From: Capsicum annuum
Lineage: Eukaryota; Streptophyta; Magnoliopsida; Solanales; Solanaceae
Length of the DNA: 64,000 bases
Reading direction: 5' to 3'
Assembly (NCBI RefSeq): GCF_002878395.1
Contig: NC_061122.1
Location: forward strand, 83,296,439 to 83,360,438
Each line of letters opens with the position of its first letter. Position 1 is the first letter of the stretch. Made by a program: the position numbers and the translations under genes. This document shows positions 25,040 to 35,188 of this stretch, one piece after another. A model generated the notes under the pieces. It made no database searches, was not told the DNA's origin, and saw only the letters and a program-made list of their open reading frames with translations.

Positions 25040-25300
25040 TTCCACTTTTTGCAATAGATGGACAACCAAGACCACAACACCAACACTAATGCCACCACCA
25101 ATGCCACTAACACCATAACCAATGCCACGAATGCCACCACCAAGACCACCACCAATGCAACAAATACCCCCACCAAGACTACCAAAACTGCCAAAACAAC
25201 TATCAATGCCATAAATACCACCACCAAGACCAACGACATCACCATTAAGACCACCAATACTGACACAACAAAAAACAGCCACCAACAACACCACAAATAT
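25040..25300. repeat. CCA-rich minisatellite in the first intron
   Basis: A chain of ACCACCAA, AATGCCAC and ACCAAGACC words with a 3/6/9-bp register. It gives long open frames on both strands (Thr/Asn-rich on plus, Gly/Ile-rich on minus), which explains the open frames here without any gene. A related AACACCAACAC block at 37895-38015 lies in the equivalent place of the partial copy at 37448-38460. Confidence 0.85.
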
Positions 25301-25865
25301 CATCCAATAATGTCACGACAGTCAACAAAAACTGGAATAAAAACTAGAGTTTTCTTGGGTTCTTCCTATATTTTTAGCATCAAAACTCAAAATTGATAAC
25401 CCATTCTCAAAGATAATACAACTAAAAGTCATCTTTTTTATCATTAACTAAAAAGCCCAAATTTTTAGAATAAAGAACAAATGTAGAACTCTTCTCAAAC
25501 TCTTTTACCTGCAAAGCCAGAGAAAATAATGGATATAAGCAAGAATGAAGTCAAAAATAACAACAATGTGATTGAAAATGAGAAGAAAATCATTCTTTTT
25601 TGAAGGGTTTAGCAATATGTTGAGTAGTTGTTATCTGTATTATTGGAAGAGAAAGAAAAAAGCAAGAACTCGAGATTTGAAATGATGAAATATTTTTCCC
25701 ATAAATGGATAATTTGTATAGGTTGATTTGTATTTTGTAAAAGAATGACAAGTTTTGAAATTGTTAATTTGTTCCAAATTGATCTTAATTATTTTTTTAA
25801 AAGAGATAATTTTTAACCATTTCATCATCATAAAGTGTATTAAGTTCAACTGAAACACTAATAAA

Positions 25866-28138
25866 TTTAGGTACTAGGTTAATAATTAGTTAATATGAAT
25901 CATTTCAACTCAAATTGATCGATTGATGACTCTGGTCGGGAGGAACACAATACCAATATCACGCAATTGCAAAGTCTGAATTGAAATTATAGTTAACCAT
26001 ATGAACTCATTCCTAGTTATAGCTAAATCAATTTAGGTATTAGCTTAATAATAAGTTAATATGAACCATTTCAACTCAGGTCGGGAGGAACATAATACCA
26101 ATATAACACAATTGTAAAGAATCAATTAAAGTTGTAGTTGTCCCTATGTACTCATCCCTAGTTCTAGCTAAATAAATTTAGGTATTATCTTGATAATAAG
26201 TTAATATGAATCATTTCAACTCAGGTTGATCGATTGAAGACTTAGATCGGAAGAAACACAATACCAATATCACGCAATTGCAAGGACTCAATTAAAGTTG
26301 TAGTTGACCCTATGAACTCATCCTTAGTTATAGATAAGTCAATTTAGATATTAGTTTGATAATAAGTTAATATGAATTATTTTAACTCAGGTTGATCGAT
26401 TGACGACTCAGGTTAGGAGAAACGCAATACCAAGACCACGCAATTGTAAAGACTCAATTGAAGTTATAGTTGACCCTATGTACTCATCCCTAGATCTATA
26501 TAAATATATTTAGAAATTAGCTTGATAATAAGTTAATATGAATCATTCCAATTCAGGTTGATCGACTGATGACTCAGGTCGGGAGGAATGCAATACCAAT
26601 ATCACATAATTGCAAAGACTCAATTAAAGTTGTAGTTGACCCTATGAACTTATCCCTAGTTATAGATAAATAAATTTAGGTATTATCTTTATAAAGTTAA
26701 TATGAATAATTTTAACTCAGGTTGATCGATTGACGGCTCAGGTCGGGAGAAACGCAATACCAACATCACGCAATTAGAATGACTCAATTGAAGTTGTAGT
26801 AGACCCTATGTAATTATACCTAGTTCTAGATAAATAAATTTAGGTATTCTCTTGATAATAAGTTAATATGAATCATTTCAAATAAGGTTGATCGATTGAT
26901 GACTCAGGTCGGAAGGAATGCAATACCACCATCATGTAATTGGAAAGACTCAATTGAAGTTGTAGTTGGCCCTATGAACTTATACCTAGTTCTATCTAAA
27001 TAATTTTAGGTATTATCTTGATAATAAGTTAATATGAATTATTTCAACTCAGGTTGATAGATTGATGACTTAAGTCAAGAGGAACGCAATACCAATATCA
27101 CATAATTGTAAAGACTCAATCGAAGTTGTAGTTGACCCTATGTACTCATCCCTAGTTATAGCTAAATAAATTTAGGTATTAGATTTATAATAAGTTAATA
27201 TGAATCTTTTCAACTCAGGTTGATCGATTGGCAACTCAGGTTAGAAGGAACGCAATACCAATATCACGCAATTGCGAAGACTCAATTAAAGTCGTAGTTG
27301 ACCCTATGAACTCATCCCTAGTTCTAGATAAATCAATTTAGGTATTATCTTAATAATAATTTAATATGAATCATTTCAAATTAGGTTGATCGATTGACGA
27401 CTCAAGTCGAGAGAAACGCAATACCAACATCACCCAATTACAAATACTCAATTGATATTATAGTTAACCCAGTGTACTCTTCCATAGTTATAGCTAAATA
27501 AGTTTAGGTATTCGGTTGATAATAAATTAATATGAATCATTTCAACACAGTTTGATCGATTGACGACTCAGTTCAAAAGGAATGCAATACCAACATCATG
27601 CAATTGCAAAGACTCAATTGAAGTTTCTATTGACCCTATGTACTCATCCCTAGTTCTAGCTAAATCAATTTAGTGATTATCTTGATAACTAGTTAATATA
27701 AATGGTTTCATCTTAGGTTGATCGATTGATGACTCAGGTCGAAAGGAACACAATACCAATATCACGCAATTGTAAAGACTCAATTGAAGAGGTAGTTGAA
27801 CCTATGTACTCATCCCTAGTTCTAGATAAATCAATTTAGGTATTAGATAGATAATAAGTTAATATGAATCATTTCAACTTAGGTTGATCGATTAGTGACT
27901 CCAATCGGGAGAAACGTAAACCAACATCACGTATTTACAATGACTCAATTAAAGTTGCAGTGGACCCTATGAACTCATCTCTAGTTTTTTCTAAATTAAT
28001 ATAGGTATTAGATTGATAATAAGTTAATATGAATCATTTCAACTCAGGTCGGGAGGAACGCAATACCAACATCATCCAATTGCATAGACTCAATTAAAAT
28101 TATTGTTGACCCTATGAACTCACACCTAGTTCTAGATA
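25866..28138 (+). repeat. 166-bp satellite array, about 14 units
   Basis: The landmark TTAATATGAAT recurs at 25890, 26056, 26201, 26367, 26533, 26697, 26863, 27029, 27195, 27361, 27527, 27693, 27859 and 28024. Spacing is 164-166 bp, with one 145-bp interval caused by a 21-bp deletion. Each unit also carries GGTTGATCGATTGA, AACGCAATACCAA, CACGCAATTGCAA and GACCCTATG. The array directly abuts the 5' leader of the minus-strand Ulp-type gene. The same family forms an inverted array at 38880-40270. Confidence 0.95.
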
Positions 28139-28270
28139 TTGATATTTGTTGCAACAGATTAATTATATATCGTAAATTATCAAATAGACATTTGCATCTA
28201 TTGCGATAGATGATAGAGTTGTTGGAAATTTTCAAACAGATATTTATATCTGTTGCAACAGATGACATAT
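28138..28270. repeat. Palindromic 21-bp-period repeat cluster
   Basis: TTTGTTGCAACAGATT and TCTGTTGCAACAGATG units immediately right of the 166-bp satellite. The corresponding cluster on the other side of the mirror is at 40290-40620 or 38645-38865. Confidence 0.82.
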
Positions 28271-29507
28271 TAGTTTGAAATTCTTTTTTTATTATTTTAA
28301 AGCAATTTTCTTTCCAAAATAAAAAAGATAAAATACTAAGGCGGTAAAAATTATTTCTTGGATAACTTAAAAATATCCTCCTTGAGTTGTCATATCTTGT
28401 CTTTCCAATGTTACTCACCTCCTCGTGCCCCTCAAAGTTATTAATGAATATGTAAACCCATTTCTATAATTATCTATCCTTCATCCATAAATTAATTCAT
28501 TTCTCTTTTTTTTATCTCCTCTTTAGGGTTATCACAACCATCTCCTTTTTTATCTCTTTTCTCTCCTCTTTCTCATAATGATCCTTTAGGATCTTAACCG
28601 ATCTATATCTTTTCTTGAGTGAAATTACTGTTTTAATCACCTTGCTTTTGACATTGCAGGTATGGTTCACTATTGCTCTTTCATTCTCATCTTCTTATTT
28701 GCAAGTTATTTAAATTAGTTATTTACATCTATTTTTTTATTTAATTACCCATTACCCAAATTTTATTTATTGAGAAAATTGAATAAAAGGCGACTTTTAA
28801 TTCTTGAATGGAATTGGATGCTTATTTCGAGGAATTTACATTGCGCCAGTGCTTTTCCATGCTTAGTTGTCAATATGTCAAAAGTAATAGTGCAACTTAC
28901 ATTTCCATCCATTTGATAGTTTTCAAGAGCTCTGGCAACTGCCGGGATTCTCATACTACAGCAAGCATCTAATTTTCTTCAAGATATATTAAAAGCATGT
29001 TAAGGTTTATACACAATCAATTACATCCATATTGCTAAGGAAGTAATCATACTCAATCTACCTTTCAATATTGTTTGTGGTTCCGATCAGGTCAATAGCA
29101 GTGGACCTAATCTGAACTACAAAAAAAAGGCATGGGATGTAATTTAAAATTCAGAAATTACCACCTTGGCTTAATTCCTAATTTTAACTTCAGTTGTTCT
29201 TGGGGCAAGTTTTCTTGACTTACTGTACATCATTTCAATCCTTGATATCTACAAAGCTACTTTCTTGGTATTTGTTATTTTCTGTGCAGGTGATTATTTC
29301 GACCACACAAACTAGTCACACCTCCCTAACAAAGTGCCCAGCTGCAGTATTTTTCTTTGAGAGAGACACCAGATGGATTTTCATTACTGGATACACTTTC
29401 ATATTTGCACTTGATTCAGATTTCTAATGTTTTAAGTCAGTTTCATCAGCAAGATTTGCTAGAAGTTCCTTGCTTGCTTGCTACCCTATGTTTTCTCTTC
29501 AATTAGC
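28271..29507 (-). other. Unidentified, possibly 3' part of the XS-type gene
   Basis: Contains an open minus-strand stretch (28763-28954; ARALENYQMDG, CTITFDILTTKHGKALAQC) whose family I do not recognise, pyrimidine-rich runs and several plausible splice signals. It lies downstream of the XS-domain fragment on the same strand and could be its later exons. No firm call. Confidence 0.35.
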
Positions 29508-30045
29508 TCTCAGATGATATAGTCTTTTATCAACTACCCTTTCCCTGGCAGGTATTCTCCTATGGCTCCTTCTGGCGTATAATCATCTTCTCGAACAACC
29601 CATTCATATAAATTTGGGCTAGAGGAAATTCTATTAGTTTTTCGTTCTTGTTTGTTGTAGTGGGAGGCTTCAAAGGCCTTCTCATAGTCCAATGCACCCT
29701 TAAAGTTAGTCCAATCGCTATTAGATCTCTACAATGACACCAAATATTGATCTCTTCTAAAGACTTGACATTTATAAACATGAGCAACAACCATCATTAA
29801 TTCGTAACAGGGTATCGGCACCATCTTCATGGCCCCTTGGCCTTATCAATTCGAACCTCTCAATCTTAACTGTACAATGCAGGATCTTGTTTGAAAGAAC
29901 AATGCCTATTGGTTAAAAATGGCATTCACAAAATCATTGTACTTTATGTGTGTTGTCTCGATAACCTTATAAGTAATACATAACTTAAAGTGGATCCATC
30001 CATCTGCACATACCTTATTCTTCCTAGCCCATCTATGGCTTAATT
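29508..30045 (-). pseudogene. XS-domain (SGS3/IDN2/FDM-like) gene fragment, copy 1
   Basis: Minus strand. A first block (about 30028-29910) reads WARKNKVCADGWIHFKLC and KYNDFVNAIF. After a probable intron (acceptor near 29880) come IERFELIRPRGHEDGADTL and, in another frame, the XS-type core: SNSDWTNFKGALDYEKAFEA, then SPNLYEWVVREDDY and GAIGEYL. The signatures DW-x-x-F...EKAFE, LYxW...REDDY and IGEYL are those I associate with XS domains of plant SGS3, IDN2 and FDM proteins, which bind double-stranded RNA in silencing pathways. Frameshifts and stops make it non-functional. Two more copies lie at 36067-36620 and 36781-37440. The family assignment comes from motif memory. Confidence 0.55.
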
Positions 30046-30260
30046 TGAATAAATAGATGACTAACCTATTGCAATAAATGACACATTTGTTACAACTTTC
30101 AAACAATTATCGACATTTATTACGACAGATGATCAATCTGTTATAATATATGACTTATCTGCTAGAAATAATCAAACAGATATATACATTTGTTGTAACA
30201 AATTATCAGTAAGTTGTAAATTATCAAACAGGTGGAATATAATTTGCAGCACATCTGTTA
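30045..30260. repeat. Palindromic 21-bp-period repeat cluster
   Basis: Degenerate units (ATTGCAATAAATGAC, GATCAATCTGTTATAATA, TTTGTTGTAACAAAT) between the XS fragment and the first small coiled-coil gene. Confidence 0.78.
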
Positions 30261-30445
30261 GATTTATTTTAAAGCAATTTTCTTTTCTTTTCGAAATACA
30301 ATAAAGATAAAATATTGTATTTACATCCATTTTTTTAATTTACATATTCGAAAAGTCACCGATTTTATTTAATTAAGGGATGTAATTATTAAAAAGGAGG
30401 TGAAAAGTTATGGCTTTTTGACTAACCCATTCAAATTCAATCCTT

Positions 30446-30453
30446 TATAAATA
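30446..30453 (+). promoter_or_regulatory. TATA box of small gene copy 1
   Basis: TATAAATA within CAATCCTTTATAAATAAATCCCTCCTTACTCGTTCAG-like context. The same promoter block, from TTGACTAAC through ATTCAAATTCAATCC to CTCCTTACTC, precedes the other two copies (TATA at 32281 plus and about 35574 minus). It also recurs, without a gene, in weaker form near 31290. Confidence 0.65.
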
Positions 30454-30492
30454 AATCCCTCCTTACTCGTTCAGTCTACTCCAGTTCTAGAT

Positions 30493-30633
30493 ATGTCTGA
30501 TCTGAATTTGGACAAGGTGATTCTGCGCAACTCCTTGCAAGAACTTAAAAGGCAGATTCATGAACTTCGGTGGGAGTTAGATGACATAAGAGCAAGGCTG
30601 AGAAGGGTCTTGCAGCTATCGGATGGCGACTAG
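30493..30633 (+). pseudogene. Small coiled-coil peptide gene, copy 1
   Basis: Start ATG at 30493, 40 bp after the TATA box; 46 codons to TAG. The peptide has a charged amphipathic helix (SLQELKRQIHELRWELDD, IRARLRRVLQL) with heptad-like Leu/Ile spacing. Compared with the other copies, the stop replaces a Trp codon (GACTGGCCAGTTGAC becomes GACTAGCCAGTTGAC). The original protein therefore probably continued through PVDN into a tail encoded by the ATT/AAT run that follows (30640-30690). This copy lacks the first exon seen in copy 2. I do not recognise the family. It may still make a 46-residue peptide, but no function can be named. Confidence 0.5.
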
Positions 30634-30639
30634 CCAGTT

Positions 30640-30692
30640 GACAATATTATTATTATTATTATTATTAATATTAATAATAATAGTAATTAGGT
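30640..30692 (+). repeat. ATT/AAT trinucleotide repeat
   Basis: An AATATT and ATT run following copy 1 of the small gene; the equivalent run in copies 2 and 3 is in frame and encodes asparagines. Confidence 0.9.
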
Positions 30693-30929
30693 TATATTTT
30701 TTATTTTAGCGTATGTATTTTCTTTTATTATATTGGATCTACCCAAGGGAGAAACCTAATGTATGTTTTGTTTTTTATTGTGTATTTGTACATAATGGAT
30801 TCAAATATCTATGTTTGGTTGACTTTGGATTTTTAATTCTTATTTAATATTTAATTTTCACTCTCCCTATTCCTTATTCTCAACATGTCGACAGTTGGAG
30901 GTAGGGATTGAGCTTTTATGGCAACGAAT

Positions 30930-32010
30930 GGACCATATGTTGTAACAGATGGTGAATTTGTTACGACAGATGGATCATATGTTGCAACAGATGATTATTA
31001 ATTAAAAAAAGGTTGTTATTGAGAGGGTAAAAAGTCATGACTTTTCAATTATTTAATATGAAAAATGATTCATAAATAAATAATAAGAAAATTAATGATA
31101 AACATAATTTATAACCATAAAAAATGATTATTTAATTTTAATAACTGATGTTAATATTAAATAGGTGACAATTCCTAACTTTTAATCATTTTTGTTTTTA
31201 AATATATTTTTTTAATTTATTTGTTATATAATAAAAAAAGTCACCACTTTGAATTAATTAAGGTATATGATGATTGTTAAAAAAGAGGTGAACAGTCATG
31301 AGTTTTTATCTAACACACTCAAAACAGTTGATGAATCAAATTTCCCATCTGTTGCGACTGATGAACCAAATGTTAGAAGAAATCAAAAAAGTTCCTTCAA
31401 TAGATAGTCAATTTATTGCAACAAATGATATATCTGTTGCCACAGATGGGCTATCTGATGCAAAAGATATACAATCTATTGCCACAACTCAATAAAAATA
31501 GTTATTATTTTATTAAAAAAATGGTTAATTAAAAGGTGAGAAGTCTTCAATTATTTAAATGAGAAAAAGGTTATTTAAATTTAAGAACTAATTAATAATA
31601 ATAAGTTGAAAATTCATGTTTTGTCACAATAATCAAAAACTCGCCTGCTAAATTTAATTAAATCATTTCTTTTCATAGAATACAATAAGAAAATAAATGA
31701 TAAACATAAATTATAACCATAAAAAAATAGTTATTTAATTTGAATAATTGGTGTTAATATTAAATAATCGACAAGTAGTGACTTTTCACCATTTTTATTT
31801 TTAAATCTATTTTTTAATTTATATAATAAAAAATCACCAATTTGGATTAATGAAAGTATAGGATGATTATTAAAAGAGATGGATTATATGTTGCAAGAAA
31901 TATATTATCTGTTGTAACAGATGGTCGATTTATTGCAATAGATGATATATCTGTTGCCATACATAGGTTATCTGATGCAACAGATATACAATCTGTTGCC
32001 ACAACACAAT
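30930..32010. repeat. Three palindromic repeat clusters with AT-rich spacers
   Basis: Clusters at about 30930-31000, 31330-31495 and 31880-32010 carry TGTTGCAACAGATG-type units. The spacers hold another recurring palindrome, AAAAGTCATGACTTTT (perfect at 31030-31045), and repeated AATAATTGATGTTAATATTAAAT-like text, so the block looks like two or three decayed tandem copies of one larger unit. The frame at 31298-31495 is made by the 21-bp period and is not supported as a gene. Confidence 0.75.
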
Positions 32011-32280
32011 AAAAACTGTTATTTTAAAAAGAAAAGGTTATTGAAAAGGTGAGAAGTTTTCAATTATTTAATTGGAAAAAAGGTTATTTAAAGTTAAGAA
32101 CTAATTAATAATAATAAGCTGAAAAGTCATGACTTATCACAATAATCAAAAAGTCAGCAGCTTGATTTAATTAAGTCATAACTTTTCACAGTAGTCAAAA
32201 AGTCATCAGTTTGAATGTAATTAATAAAATGTAGGTGAACAGTTGCGCCTTTTTGCCTAACTTGTTCAAATTCAATCCTC

Positions 32281-32748
32281 TATAAATAGGTTTCTCCTTA
32301 CTCATTCTTTTTACTGCACTTTATTTACTTATTACATATTTTCTTTCATATTACATCTTCAACCACTTTTTCTTCAATGATCAGAGACCTTTTCCTTGAC
32401 TCAGGTAAGTTTTTTTCTTTCTTTTTGTTTAAATCTACCCAATTGGTAGTTTATGTTGTATTACATTCGAACTCTTTTCTTTACTTGTCTTTTTATATTT
32501 TTTGTTAATTCATGCGCATTTTAGATGTGACTGATCCTATTTGGGATATTGCTATTCCATGCGACACCGTGTGGGAACTTCATAGGCAGATTAATGACTT
32601 GCAGTGAGAGTTGGGCGCCGTGAGAGCAAGGATGCTCCGAGATATTCGTAGGCTGAGGAGAGCCCTGCTGCTGCCAGTTGACAATTGGCCAGCTGGCAAT
32701 AATAATAATAATAATAATGATAATAATAATAATAATAATAATAATTAG
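32281..32748 (+). pseudogene. Small coiled-coil / poly-Asn gene, copy 2 (two exons)
   Basis: TATA box TATAAATA at 32281. Exon 1 is 32377-32404 (MIRDLFLDS), donor GGTAAGT, intron 32405-32524, acceptor TTTTAG, exon 2 32525-32748. The predicted protein runs DVTDPIWDIAIP, an amphipathic segment (WELHRQINDLQ, then TGA at 32605-32607 where copies 1 and 3 have Trp, then ELGAVRARM, IRRLRRALLL), VDNWPAG, and a tail of seven Asn, one Asp and eight Asn encoded by an (AAT)n microsatellite, ending at TAG 32746-32748. The single TGA is the only break I see. Function unknown. Complete splice sites and promoter suggest a once-real gene carried by the repeat. Confidence 0.6.
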
Positions 32749-32919
32749 GTTTATTTTTTTCTTTTAGCGTATGTATTTTTATTTATATTAATGTATTTTG
32801 ATTTTGTTTAATGAAAAATTTATGTTTCTGTCTATTTCTTCTTCTTAACAAATATATCGACGATTGGACGTAATAAATAATTTTTAATCCAGTAGTAATA
32901 GCAAGAGTTTTGAGATCTT

Positions 32920-33265
32920 TCGATAGATGGACCATCTATTAAAATATATTGGATATCTGTTGGGTTTGTGGCACGAGTTATTTTATGTTGTTCCAAATAG
33001 ATTACTCATCTATTATAATAGATTACTCCTCTGTTGCAACAGATAACACTTCTGTTGCAATAGATAACTAGTTTGTTGCAACAGATAACTCGTCTATTGC
33101 AACAGATAACTTATCTATTGCAACAGATGACCCATCTGTTTGATTCATGTTATGGGCACTATATAGAACTATAAACATGAATCTAACATATGATTCTTCC
33201 GTTGAAATAGATGACTCATCTGTTGCAACAGATGAGTGTTCTATTTAAATAGATGGCTCTTATGT
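32920..33265. repeat. Best-preserved palindromic 21-bp repeat array
   Basis: Near-regular 21-bp units (TCTGTTGCAACAGATAACTCG and variants) from about 33000 to 33145. The unit at 33214-33237 is a perfect 24-bp palindrome centred on TTGCAA. Each palindromic unit holds two CANNTG E-box words (CATCTG and CAGATG). Confidence 0.92.
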
Positions 33266-33321
33266 TGGATTCATGAACGGGTTCTATCTATTGTTGAAAA
33301 TATAGCACAATATCAGTTACC

Positions 33322-33790
33322 AAGATGACAAATTCAACTAAAAATCATAATTTTACTTTCCAAAGTCACCTATGAAGTAATGTCAAAAGTGATGTATGAC
33401 ACAAAATTTGACCTAAATAATTTGTCAAGTAGTAGCAGTAGCAGTAAAAACAACAACAATAGTCGACTAGAAGAAGATGAAGATGATAATAAAGGAGAAG
33501 ATGATGAATAAAGCAGCAGCAACAATGAACAACAATAATTGCAAAGAGAGAGAAAATAATAATGGATGAGAAGAGAGAGAAATGCGTATTTTTTCACTCT
33601 ATTTCCTGCTATATTAACTAACATTTGGATCGAAGTGTAAATTTAAAAACTTATGAGTTATTTTTAAACTTCCCCAACTTTCTTAATCCATAGTAAAGTA
33701 ATTGTCACCTCCACTCAATTATTAAGCCTTAAGTCGGATACACCTCATTTTCAAACTCTTTTGTCACTTTTAACTAAATGCCCCGAATAG
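33322..33790 (+). repeat. Left arm of an inverted repeat
   Basis: Matches the reverse complement of 34370-34858 throughout. Shared landmarks: GACAAATTCAACTAAAAA, AAAGTCACCTATGAAGTAAT, an AGTAGCAG/AACAACAA/GAAGAAGATGA purine tract, GAGAGAGAAA, AACATTTGGATC, CCCCAACTTTCTTAATCCAT and AACTCTTTTGTCACTTTTAAC. The similarity continues outward into the palindromic arrays. The purine-rich tract gives spurious open frames on both strands. Confidence 0.88.
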
Positions 33791-33848
33791 CAAGTTGGAG
33801 CAATTAGGCTACTGTACTTTTTGAGTTACGCCACGTGATTAAATCGAA

Positions 33849-34114
33849 TACTATTTCATCGTATTATTTTTATTTCTCATACTTTGATTTAGTATATTCA
33901 TTAAAAAAATATTTAATAACATAATTATTTTATTATAGTATTTCTATTAAATAATATTTGCGTTATGTTTTAAAATTAATTTAGAGAAAAAATAACTAAT
34001 TTTAAGGGTAAAATAGACAAAAAGAAGTAGTTTTTTCTTAATATGTCAAAAATGATAAGTAAAATAGAAATGCAACTAGTAAATTACTGACAAGTAAAAG
34101 TAAACGGAGGGAGC
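33849..34114 (-). mobile_element. MITE copy 3 (inverted) in the palindrome spacer
   Basis: On the minus strand it begins GCTCCCTCCGTTTACTTTTAC near 34114 and shows the same landmarks as the copies at 13764 and 14096 (TTTTTGACATATTAAGAAAA, TTTTACCCTTA), ending near 33849. It sits between the arms 33322-33790 and 34370-34858. Confidence 0.75.
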
Positions 34115-34127
34115 ATATATATAAAAT

Positions 34128-34369
34128 TATTCCCTCTAGTCCAAAATAAGTAAACTTTTGAGCTATTTTTCAATGTCCAAAATTAGCAAATTGTTCATTC
34201 TTCAAGAGACAAATTAGAAATTTCTTTCAATTTTGTCCTTTATTTACACTTTCTAGGTTATGAATTTCAAGAGACCTAAATGACACTATGTTAATATGGC
34301 TGAAATTTCAAGAGTAATTTGATAATATCTAAAAGGGTAAAAATCAAAAAAGTAAAGAACAATTTATGT
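34128..34369 (+). mobile_element. Partial MITE-like sequence in the spacer
   Basis: Begins TTCCCTCTAGTCCAAAATAAG, a typical MITE end, but no matching right end is present. AT-rich, non-coding. Confidence 0.4.
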
Positions 34370-34858
34370 TTTAGTTTCTTAGGCAATTGAGTTAAAAGTG
34401 ACAAAAGAGTTTCAAAATAAGGTGTAGGTGACTCAAGTTTTAATAATTGAGTGTACGCGACAATTACTTTACTATGGATTAAGAAAAGTTGGGGAAGTTG
34501 GAGAATAGAACATAAGTTTTTAAATTTATACTTTGATCCAAATGTTAACCTAATATAATAGGAAACAAGGGGTGTGTGTTTCTCTCTTTTCTCATCCATT
34601 GTTGTTTTCTCTCTCTTTGCGATTTTTGTTGTTCAGTGTTGCTGCTGCTTTATTCATTATCTTATGCTTCATTATCATCATCTTCTTCATCATTATCATC
34701 TTTATCTTCTTCTTATTGACCATTGTTGTTACCGCTACTACTGCTACTTGACTAATTTTTTAGGTTAAATTTTATTTTGTACATCACTTTAATATTACTT
34801 CATAGGTGACTTTGGTTAGTAAATTATACTTTTTAGTTGAATTTTTCATCTAGGTACA
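34370..34858 (-). repeat. Right arm of the inverted repeat
   Basis: Reverse complement partner of 33322-33790, with the same CT-rich (minus-strand GA-rich) tract. The spacer of about 580 bp between the arms is mostly MITE sequence inserted near the centre. Confidence 0.88.
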
Positions 34859-34904
34859 CTGCTACTGCTGTTTTTTCAACAATGGAAAGAAGAACGCGAA
34901 CGGG

Positions 34905-35185
34905 AATCCAATATATGAGTCACCTGTTGCAACAGATAACTCAGCTATTGCGATAGATGAGTCATCTATTGCAATGGAAAACTCATATGTTGGGTTCATA
35001 GTTATGGTTATATAGTGCTACAACATGAATAAAATAGATGGGTTATCTGTTGCAACAGATTAACCATCTAATGCAACAGATTAATCATCTGTTGCAATAT
35101 ATGAATTATCTGTTGCCACAGATGACTCACATGTGTCAACAGAACCCGAATTTGATTCCAACAGGTGATTCATCTATTGTAATAT
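34905..35185. repeat. Palindromic 21-bp-period repeat array
   Basis: CACCTGTTGCAACAGATAACTC, TCTGTTGCAACAGATTAAC and similar units; mirror partner of the array at 32920-33265. Confidence 0.88.
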
Positions 35186-35188
35186 AAC

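Larger units (their letters stand above)
21307..25860 (-). pseudogene. Decayed DUF1985 / Ulp1-like gene, second protease subclass
   Basis: Minus-strand model: leader exon about 25860-25530; coding from ATG at 24844 (MSPERKE, then an acidic Glu/Asp-rich segment) to 23638 with the DUF1985-like region (FNNYPWGYDIYNLTVKYLL, FPWAFM); 23543-23397 (AFEDIP, HPRILRWLA, LFNPPDD); 23111-22272 (VVHPW, five GP-x-x-PY-type repeats, SKRGV); 21989-21307. Junctions are GT/AG and match the plus-strand gene in place and mostly in phase. The last exon is a C48 domain of a different subclass: VDIKHFLAIEI (His), KVYDCNLP (Asp), AACGAYAL (Cys). Stops occur in the acidic region, at AFEDIP (Trp codon now TAG) and in the protease; the last ten codons are in a shifted frame ending at 21307. 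The likely ancestral role was a SUMO-type protease passenger of a transposon. Confidence 0.78.

Noticed and set aside
25058..25396. Thr/Asn-rich open frame of 112 codons on the plus strand, with Gly/Ile-rich frames opposite
   Set aside because: Produced by the CCA-type minisatellite in an intron; open on both strands and without domain or conserved start.
28763..30106. Possible endogenous viral (movement or nucleocapsid) protein in the minus-strand frames
   Set aside because: The motifs LYxW...REDDY, EKAFE and IGEYL fit the plant XS domain better; no viral signature could be supported.
31298..31495. 65-codon frame with ATDGLS-like heptapeptides
   Set aside because: The 21-bp repeat period is divisible by three, so any frame without a stop in the unit stays open; no sign of coding.
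32920..33265. CRISPR-like appearance of regular short palindromic repeats
   Set aside because: There are no unique spacers: the unit is contiguous with a 21-bp period, the context is eukaryotic, and no cas-type genes are present.
33370..34768. Ser/Leu-rich and His/Leu-rich frames at 33370-33624 (minus) and 34574-34768 (plus)
   Set aside because: Both come from the purine/pyrimidine tract in the two inverted-repeat arms; they are mirror copies of the same low-complexity DNA.
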